From Ignavibacteriota bacterium (GTDB taxonomy: Bacteria; Bacteroidota; Ignavibacteria; Kapaibacteriales; UBA2268), in NCBI GenBank assembly GCA_024636855.1, contig JAGXGG010000089.1:1-52799 (forward strand): 52,799 nt of DNA, read 5' to 3'. Shown piece by piece: positions 47,173 through 52,799 of the stretch. Numbering within the stretch: position 1 is the first letter of the stretch; every line of letters starts with the position of its first letter. Below the pieces are notes generated by a model, which worked only from the letters and a program-made list of their open reading frames with translations, did not search any database and had not been told where the DNA came from. A program made the position numbers and the translations under genes.

Positions 47173-48187
47173 TAATCAACTGGCCTTTTTCATCATATTG
47201 TAATATATTATAAGCATTAATTCCAATTCCTACTTCATTTCCGAGAGTTAATTCAAGTCTGTTTCTCGAACGAGATATAAACCTAGATGAGTTTACATCT
47301 AAATGATATAAAAATTCATGTCCTAGATTTTCAATGTTCGCAATTTTAGCACCTACTCCGTTACAATCAATAACCATATCATCAGGTCTAATAGCTAAAG
47401 TAACTGTACTGCTATCCAATTTTGGTAGATTGATTATATAATTAAGTTCTGATTTACTAAAAAAGTTAATTTTAGGACTACCAATAAATTCAGCAGTAAA
47501 TAGGTTTTCTGGTTTATTATAGATTTCGTCAGGAGTTCCGATTTGCATTATCTCGCCATTATTCATCAGTACTATTCTATCCCCCATTGTCATTGCTTCT
47601 GTTTGGTCGTGAGTGACATAAACAGCTGTAACCTTTAACTTCCGTTGTAAGGAAATTATTTCATTTCTCATTTGAGTTCTTAACTTTGCATCTAAATTAG
47701 ATAGTGGTTCATCGAATAAAAATACTTTTGGTTTGCGTATTATAGCTCTCCCTAGTGCTACTCTTTGTCTTTGACCACCAGATAATTGTTTTGGATATCG
47801 TTTTAATAAACTGCTTAACTCAACTAAATCTGAAATTTCATTTACTCTTTCAGCAATGATTCTTTTTTCAATTTTTTTAACTTTTAGAGGGAATGCAAGA
47901 TTTTCTTCAACGGTCATGTGAGGATATAGAGCATAATTTTGAAACACCATCCCAATATCTCTTTTCCCTGGTGGTAAATCATTTACTACTACATCATCTA
48001 TCATAATACTTCCAGAAGTGATATCTTCTAAACCTGCAATCATTCGAAGTGTAGTAGATTTACCACATCCTGAAGGACCTACTAAGACTAAAAATTCTCC
48101 ATCGTGAACGGTAATTGATAAATCTTTTATTGCAAAATCTTCGCCATCATAGCTTTTTGAGATGTTTTTTAAATTAATAATTGACAT
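47165..48187 (-). CDS. MalK/UgpC-type ABC transporter ATP-binding protein
   Basis: A 340-residue ATPase subunit of an importer. It shows Walker [14 protein letters not shown] (36-48), the Q-loop [18 protein letters not shown], signature [15 protein letters not shown], Walker [18 protein letters not shown] and switch [15 protein letters not shown], then a C-terminal TOBE regulatory region (about 235-335). This architecture is the sugar-importer (CUT1) ATPase type. No permease or binding protein gene is in the window, so it probably serves permeases encoded elsewhere. It is operonic with ABC-F (eight-base overlap) and lies 16 bases after the phosphodiester glycosidase gene. Confidence 0.9.
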   Translation of the reverse strand: MSIINLKNISKSYDGEDFAIKDLSITVHDGEFLVLVGPSGCGKSTTLRMIAGLEDITSGSIMIDDVVVNDLPPGKRDIGMVFQNYALYPHMTVEENLAFPLKVKKIEKRIIAERVNEISDLVELSSLLKRYPKQLSGGQRQRVALGRAIIRKPKVFLFDEPLSNLDAKLRTQMRNEIISLQRKLKVTAVYVTHDQTEAMTMGDRIVLMNNGEIMQIGTPDEIYNKPENLFTAEFIGSPKINFFSKSELNYIINLPKLDSSTVTLAIRPDDMVIDCNGVGAKIANIENLGHEFLYHLDVNSSRFISRSRNRLELTLGNEVGIGINAYNILQYDEKGQLIND

Positions 48188-48203
48188 ATTACTTAGTATT
48201 CAT

Positions 48204-49463
48204 TTAGTCTTTTTTGAAAATGCTAATACCTGTTGAGACTTTCCTATTATAGTTAGGACTATAAGGAAAAGCTAGATTCTGCTTATTAATAACAAAACTA
48301 GTAGATCCACCACCATCCAAATTAATAGCATCAGTAGCACCTATAGTATTCATAATCCAAGCTAACTCTAGTAATGTTGCTCCTTTTACACTTCTACCTT
48401 GATTAGGCTCTATAGCTACTATGAAGTAGTAATCTTTGTTATAACCAAATGCAGATCGAGAGAGGTGGTGAGAATTAAATCTTCTTGAAGTTGCGCCTTC
48501 ATACTTTGAGTTAACAAATACTTTACCATTCTTCATTAAAATAGGTGTAGTAGAAATAATATGTCTAATCGAATCCTCTCCAATGTTCATTTTGGTATCT
48601 ATACTTATAGTATCATTGTTGAACAAAGGAAACTTTATTTTTGATTCAATAAGTATTTCACCTTTCGCTATATCTACAGGTAGGTTCTCAATGCTTTGTA
48701 CTCTATATTTTTTCTGATCGCCTAACCCAATTGCTTCTATTGGAATAGCTTTAAAATAATTAAAATCATGAGTTGAATCAAAATCCATAGTATTCATATA
48801 AATATCTTTAAACTCAGAAAATGACATTAGCTCCTCGGTCTCATCACCAGCGATTGTATTATAACTATTATCAATTAAAAAATTAATATATAAGCTATCT
48901 ACTTCATTATCATTCACTTTCGGATACTGAGAATTATAAAAGCTATTATAAACAACAATTTGTGCTGTATCTGTTCTATAATTAAATCTGTCTATTTCGA
49001 CAAAGGAATTCCCAAATTTGATTGAAGCAGATGCATCAAGCTCCGTAAATGAAACATCATTATCTGTGAATACTATAGAACTCCATTTCTTATATTTTCT
49101 TAGTTGTAAAATCTCTTTATTTATAACTGTAATACCTACAGGCAAATGAGTACCACCTTGAAAAAATGAAGCATTTAAAGATACCAATGAATTATTATGT
49201 GTACTGTCATATTCTATTAATGAACCTAATTGTCTGCCCGTTTCTCCAACTAAGTGTGGCTCTAAAATTAAATTTTTGGAATTTCTAGACATTTTTGCAA
49301 CATGAACTTTTAACTTTTTAGAACGGCTGCCCATCTCGTAATATTGATATACTAGACCTTCTTGGATAGTATCAGAAGTAATTAGTTTATGTTCAATCTG
49401 CTTCGAAAAAGCAGTCGAAAATATAAAAAATGAGAATATGTAAATATAAATTCTAATAATAAT
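48204..49463 (-). CDS. Phosphodiester glycosidase (NAGPA-like) family protein, probably exported; start codon uncertain
   Basis: The C-terminal half carries the phosphodiester glycosidase family signature: RSAFGYNKDYYFIVAIEPNQ, then ATDAINLDGGGSTSFVINKQ and STGISIF at the end. Members remove sugar groups from phosphodiesters, such as GlcNAc-1-phosphodiesters. The first ATG (49334) would give 376 residues but leaves out an in-frame upstream stretch that reads as a signal peptide: positive start, IYIYIFSFFIFSTAFS, then a soluble link ending VYQYYE. The frame is open up to a TAA at 49479-49481, but between there and 49334 there is no ATG, GTG or TTG. The coordinates use the first of three ATT codons (49463), the most upstream plausible initiator. 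Confidence 0.75.
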   Translation of the reverse strand: MIIRIYIYIFSFFIFSTAFSKQIEHKLITSDTIQEGLVYQYYEMGSRSKKLKVHVAKMSRNSKNLILEPHLVGETGRQLGSLIEYDSTHNNSLVSLNASFFQGGTHLPVGITVINKEILQLRKYKKWSSIVFTDNDVSFTELDASASIKFGNSFVEIDRFNYRTDTAQIVVYNSFYNSQYPKVNDNEVDSLYINFLIDNSYNTIAGDETEELMSFSEFKDIYMNTMDFDSTHDFNYFKAIPIEAIGLGDQKKYRVQSIENLPVDIAKGEILIESKIKFPLFNNDTISIDTKMNIGEDSIRHIISTTPILMKNGKVFVNSKYEGATSRRFNSHHLSRSAFGYNKDYYFIVAIEPNQGRSVKGATLLELAWIMNTIGATDAINLDGGGSTSFVINKQNLAFPYSPNYNRKVSTGISIFKKD

Positions 49464-49516
49464 CTTTGTTTTAGTATATTAGGTAATAATATGTTGCATT
49501 TTTAAATGGAAATAAG

Positions 49517-50296
49517 TTGGAATTTACAACAATAAAGTTTGAGAAAAAAGCTGGATATGCTATTATAACACTTAATAGGCCAGACAAATTAAATGCGTTG
49601 AACAATCAGCTATTCACTGATCTAGATAACGTAATAACAGCAATAGAATTGGATTCAGATATAAGGGCATTACTACTCACTGGTGAAGGTAAAGCATTCG
49701 CTGCTGGTGCTGATATAAAAGAACTAAACGCATGTGATAGCCGATCTGGAAAACACTTCTCTGAATTTGGAAGTAATGTAATGGCAAGATTAGAAGCTAT
49801 GAAAATCCCTGTTCTTGCTGCTGTGAATGGTTTTGCTTTAGGTGGAGGTTGCGAATTGGCCATGGCATGTCATATAAGATATGCAAGTAATTTTGCTAAA
49901 ATGGGACAACCAGAGGTTAATCTAGGTATTTTACCAGGATATGGAGGAACTCAACGATTAACTAGATTAGTTGGAGTTGCCAAATCTATGGAACTCAATT
50001 TAACTGGCGATATAGTAAATGCTGAGGAAGCAAAAAGAATTGGGCTCGTTAATGAGGTTTTCGATGAATCAGAACTTATGGAAAAATCTATTTCGTTCAT
50101 AGAAAAGGTAATAACTAAAAGTCCTATTGCAGTTACTGCAATAATAGATGCTGTAAGAGCCTCTACTAAACTCTCTTTGAAAGAAGGTCTAGAGTATGAA
50201 TCACAAAAATTTGGAGAAGTTTGTGGCTCACAAGATTTCAAAGAAGGTACTTTGGCATTTTTAGAAAAAAGAAAAGCAAATTTCATTGGTAAATAA
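49517..50296 (+). CDS. Enoyl-CoA hydratase/isomerase (crotonase) family protein
   Basis: A 259-residue crotonase-fold enzyme, most likely a short-chain enoyl-CoA hydratase. Visible are ITLNRPDKLNALN (17-29), the oxyanion-hole region AFAAGADIKEL (60-70), GFALGGGCELAMACHIRYAS (105-124) with catalytic Glu113, and MGQPEVNLGILPGYGGTQRL (129-148) with catalytic Glu133. Both glutamates needed for hydration are present. The start is TTG at 49517, with GGA about six bases upstream and no better in-frame codon. Its last base is shared with the start of waaA, so the two genes are coupled despite unrelated functions. Confidence 0.92.
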   Translation: MEFTTIKFEKKAGYAIITLNRPDKLNALNNQLFTDLDNVITAIELDSDIRALLLTGEGKAFAAGADIKELNACDSRSGKHFSEFGSNVMARLEAMKIPVLAAVNGFALGGGCELAMACHIRYASNFAKMGQPEVNLGILPGYGGTQRLTRLVGVAKSMELNLTGDIVNAEEAKRIGLVNEVFDESELMEKSISFIEKVITKSPIAVTAIIDAVRASTKLSLKEGLEYESQKFGEVCGSQDFKEGTLAFLEKRKANFIGK

Positions 50297-51543
50297 TGCA
50301 GTTATTTCTAAAACTAATTTATAATTTATTAGCACTTCCTCTCTTGTTTATTTATTCAAAGCTTATGTCTTTGATGAATGATAAAGTCAAACAAAGAGAG
50401 GAATTAGCTAATAATTATCTAGATATACCTCCCAAAAAGAACAAACGTGTATTAATACACACTTCATCTATGGGTGAATATGAACAAATTAAGTACTTAG
50501 TTGAATTAGTAAGAGAATCCGAACCAGACACTGAAATAATAGCATCATTCTTTTCACCTTCTGGTTATAACAACCTCAATGATAAGCTATATTATGACTT
50601 CAAAGTTTATTTGCCATTAGATTTCAAAACTAGAGTAAAAAAATTCATTGACCACTTAGAGCCAGACATTGTTCTAGTTGTAAGATATGATTTGTGGTAT
50701 AACTTTGTACGTTACCTAAACAAAAATAATACCCCAGTATATCTAATAAACGCTACTTACACTATAAGTAAATCATTAGGTAAAAAATTCTTAGGTGTAA
50801 AGTTTTATAAGATGTTATTGAAGAGACTTTCTGGTATATACTGTGTAAATGAATATCATAAAAGAAAATTTGAGTCAATAAATCTCAATGTACCTATAGA
50901 ATTAGTACAAGACACTAGGTATGATAGAATCATATCAAGGGTTGAACACGCTAGTAAAAATGAGTTACTAAACATTGTAGAAGGTAAAAAGATATTAGTA
51001 GTAGGTAGTAGTTGGAAAATGGACATAAGATTATTATCAGATGTAATTAAAAAGATAAAGAAAAAATATCCTTTATTAGTTATCTATGTACCTCATGAAA
51101 TAGATGATAAGACTATAGAGCATCTGAAAAATAGAATTGGAGAGCATTATTTATACTCAGAAATAACTAAAAACCAACTAATAGATAAAGATTTGATTGT
51201 AAATGAAATAGGACTACTTTTAGACTTATACAAATTTGCAGATTTAGCTTATGTTGGTGGGGCTTTCGGTTCTGGTGTTCATTCAGTTACAGAGCCCGCT
51301 GGATATGGAGTACCTATATTTTGTGGGAACCAACACTACAAGAACTCAGAAGATGCTAGAAAATTAGTTGAGATTGGAGGATTGATACCAATGGGTAGCA
51401 CGAAACAATTTTATGATAAATTAAAAGATTTACTTGAAGATGAAAATGAAAGAAAGATGATAGGGCTTATGAATAAGGAATTCGTCTATTCACATAGTGG
51501 ATCTTCACAAATAGTTTATAACAATCTTATAAAACCACTCTAA
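50296..51543 (+). CDS. waaA: 3-deoxy-D-manno-octulosonic acid (Kdo) transferase
   Basis: WaaA (KdtA) transfers Kdo from CMP-Kdo to lipid A precursors at the inner membrane, marking a Gram-negative LPS maker. The 415-residue product has an N-terminal membrane segment (about 6-25), the GT30 signature HTSSMGEYEQIKYLVE (55-70) with probable catalytic Glu61, LVVRYDLWYNFV (about 136), the GT-B second domain strand ILVVGSSWKMD, and the donor-binding AYVGGAFGSGVHSVTEPAGY near 316. Whether it adds one or two Kdo residues cannot be read. It ends overlapping the convergent DUF2141 gene by four bases. Confidence 0.95.
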   Translation: MQLFLKLIYNLLALPLLFIYSKLMSLMNDKVKQREELANNYLDIPPKKNKRVLIHTSSMGEYEQIKYLVELVRESEPDTEIIASFFSPSGYNNLNDKLYYDFKVYLPLDFKTRVKKFIDHLEPDIVLVVRYDLWYNFVRYLNKNNTPVYLINATYTISKSLGKKFLGVKFYKMLLKRLSGIYCVNEYHKRKFESINLNVPIELVQDTRYDRIISRVEHASKNELLNIVEGKKILVVGSSWKMDIRLLSDVIKKIKKKYPLLVIYVPHEIDDKTIEHLKNRIGEHYLYSEITKNQLIDKDLIVNEIGLLLDLYKFADLAYVGGAFGSGVHSVTEPAGYGVPIFCGNQHYKNSEDARKLVEIGGLIPMGSTKQFYDKLKDLLEDENERKMIGLMNKEFVYSHSGSSQIVYNNLIKPL

Positions 51544-51992
51544 TCCATATTAATAGTTATAGTTGTAGATTTACTATCAACCTTGAATGAGGCATCTTCG
51601 AAACTTGGTGGCCCCATAAATCCCTTAGCATCATTTGAAGCTCCAAAGTCCTCACTAGGTATTCCCAAGAAATTTGTATCTACTTTATCATTTCCATTTT
51701 CATCGTGATGTATAGCAATAGCATATACTCCAGAGGGGACATTGATAAAACTTACTTCGGCCTTATTATTCTTTATTTTAGTTTTTAGAACCTTGAACGC
51801 TTTTTCTTTAGCTTTAGGATAATACTCTGATTTGTCGAATAGGTAAACAACTAATTGTCCACTATTGCTTTCGGTATTTATAATCTTAACATCTATTTTG
51901 TTATTTTCAGAGCCAAGAGAATTCTGAGATAGGAGACATAGTACAAAAATAAAAGCCCCTATTAATAGAGGCTTTGAAAAATTCAATTTCAT
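51540..51992 (-). CDS. DUF2141-family exported protein
   Basis: A 150-residue protein with a signal peptide (MKLNFSKPLLIGAFIFVLCL onward, cleavage near residue 27) and one DUF2141 domain, a small beta-sandwich. Family hallmarks are GQLVVYLFDKSEYYP, VPSGVYAIAIHHDENGNDKV and LGIPSEDFGASNDA. The location is probably periplasm or cell surface; the function is unknown in the family. It follows the secreted protein at 51996 by three bases, so the pair is cotranscribed, and is convergent with waaA. Confidence 0.88.
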   Translation of the reverse strand: MKLNFSKPLLIGAFIFVLCLLSQNSLGSENNKIDVKIINTESNSGQLVVYLFDKSEYYPKAKEKAFKVLKTKIKNNKAEVSFINVPSGVYAIAIHHDENGNDKVDTNFLGIPSEDFGASNDAKGFMGPPSFEDASFKVDSKSTTITINMD

Positions 51993-51995
51993 TTC

Positions 51996-52631
51996 TTACT
52001 TTCCAACTTTCTTTTTAACTCTATAAAGTAAATCAGTCTCAAACCAACCATTAGATTCCCAGAAATGTACTTCATTAGTCACGTTTTCTTCAGAACCGCT
52101 AAGTTCACCAGTTATATTTATAGAAGTACCTTCACCTTCATTTATCTCTTCTAGTATAATCTTATATTGGATACGACCATTCATCCATATACCACCACGA
52201 ATTACAGGCATTTTTACACTGTAAAGCCTAAGTGCATCGAAAGTTGTTTCATCATTTACGAAGACACAGAATTCTGATTTCATTACTCCTTTCAAGAAAC
52301 CTTCATTATTAGTTTTCTGAACTTTAGTCATAAGTTCACAACCTTGATCAGACAAAGAAGTAACTACAGCATTCCATAAATCTTCGAAATAAACACCATC
52401 TAACTCAGCTTTATACTCTTCTCTATAGTATTTCATTGCTTCGTCATGGTCTTTAGGTCTCTCTAATGAACCATCAGCTTTTTGAATAATTTCTAATTCT
52501 GTTTCTGGCTCTGCTAAGTCTTGTAATCCAGACCCACCTTCCTCTTGCTGACCACCTAAGTCTTGCATCTGAGAAAATGTGTAGCTATATGACAATAGCA
52601 AAAATAATATTAAGTACTTTACTTGCTTCAT
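51996..52631 (-). CDS. Exported protein of unknown function
   Basis: A 211-residue product with a signal peptide (MKQVKYLILFLLLSYSYTFS), a short Gln/Gly/Glu-rich linker, and a compact mixed alpha/beta domain of about 150 residues (YFEDLWNAVVTSLSDQGCEL ... GIWMNGRIQYKIILEEINEG). The domain has two cysteines about 24 residues apart (in QGCELM and SEFCVF) that could form a disulfide in the periplasm. I recognise no family, although the overall layout resembles small periplasmic domains made of a helix plus a sheet. It is first in an operon with the DUF2141 gene; about 145 bases without a gene separate it from the next terminator. Confidence 0.75.
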   Translation of the reverse strand: MKQVKYLILFLLLSYSYTFSQMQDLGGQQEEGGSGLQDLAEPETELEIIQKADGSLERPKDHDEAMKYYREEYKAELDGVYFEDLWNAVVTSLSDQGCELMTKVQKTNNEGFLKGVMKSEFCVFVNDETTFDALRLYSVKMPVIRGGIWMNGRIQYKIILEEINEGEGTSINITGELSGSEENVTNEVHFWESNGWFETDLLYRVKKKVGK

Positions 52632-52776
52632 AATTATCTCTGTTTAATTTATAGAATTTCGTCCTTTTTCAAGTTTACGGAAACTATTTTAGAAATCCCA
52701 ACTTCTTGTTGAGTTATTCTCAGGCACTTTATGAATTTGAGTACAAAGATTTAAGTTTCGAGACCTTTTTAAACTA

Positions 52777-52799
52777 GAAAAAGACCCGCAATTAGCGGG
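52777..52799 (-). terminator. Terminator of a gene lying beyond the right edge
   Basis: On the minus strand CCCGC (52795-52799) pairs with GCGGG (52785-52789) around TAATT, followed by TCTTTTTC. The window ends at the outer edge of the stem, which may be longer. It indicates that a minus-strand gene ends just outside the window and that the gene at 51996 has its own promoter in 52632-52776. Confidence 0.6.

Noticed and set aside
48204-49334. Taking the first ATG as the glycosidase start
   Set aside because: It would discard an in-frame signal peptide and the start of the domain; the upstream reading is more consistent, although its start codon is non-standard.

Overview
The window is a compact, AT-rich bacterial chromosome segment carrying about 45 protein genes. 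There is no tRNA, rRNA, CRISPR array, insertion sequence or phage gene that I can see, and no gene-free stretch longer than about 240 bases. Several features point to a Gram-negative member of the Bacteroidota/Chlorobiota (FCB) side of the tree, with Kapabacteria- or Ignavibacteria-like bacteria as plausible hosts. These are a secreted protein with a type IX secretion (Por) C-terminal sorting domain, a Bacteroidetes-style promoter (TTTG, 19 bases, TAATTTTG) ahead of rpsA, an Alternative Complex III plus A2-type oxidase supercluster of the Rhodothermus kind, WaaA for LPS, and unfused SecD and SecF. The lineage is an inference; no marker here fixes the phylum.

Layout. Positions 1-5.5 kb (minus strand) hold a cut-off outer-membrane barrel gene, purA, and a secD-secF-STAS operon. 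Positions 5.6-10.4 kb hold an AbgT transporter, divergent from a tightly overlapping trio of two glycosyltransferases and a YtcJ-like amidohydrolase. Positions 10.4-12.8 kb hold rpsA, with its own promoter, a leader hairpin, a repeat-built acidic/basic tail and a terminator. Positions 12.9-18.5 kb (minus) hold a type IX-secreted protein, a structured intergenic block, an operon of HlyD-like adaptor, VTC polyphosphate-polymerase-like protein and DUF4956 membrane protein, then truA and an OGG2-type glycosylase. An M24 peptidase on the plus strand ends at a bidirectional terminator near 19.7 kb.

The centrepiece is 19.8-34.9 kb, all on the minus strand and nearly gapless. It reads actA, a tiny TAT-like protein, actB, actC, an actD-actE fusion, actF, a membrane-anchored cytochrome c, SCO, cytochrome oxidase subunits I, III, IV and II, heme o synthase, and a polytopic membrane protein with a C-terminal cytochrome c. 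Together these encode a quinol:cytochrome c oxidoreductase, a cytochrome c link and a proton-pumping oxidase, that is, a complete quinol-to-oxygen branch. Heme A synthase and Cox11 are not in the window.

Positions 35-52.8 kb are mostly housekeeping and envelope genes. They include a GlmM-like mutase, MauE/DoxX and ComF proteins, a pentapeptide-repeat lipoprotein operonic with two parvulin chaperones, murC, a nitrilase-family amidase, an NlpC/P60 hydrolase, an ABC-F ATPase with an orphan MalK-type ATPase, and a phosphodiester glycosidase whose signal peptide lies upstream of any standard start codon. They end with a crotonase-family enzyme, waaA, a DUF2141 protein and an unidentified secreted protein. 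Several gene pairs overlap, including three convergent 3' overlaps.

The items most worth a second look are the HlyD-VTC-DUF4956 operon, the small TAT-like protein inside the ACIII operon, the actD-actE fusion, the membrane/cytochrome c fusion, the apparent non-AUG start of the glycosidase, and the structured intergenic block at 14.37-14.51 kb.
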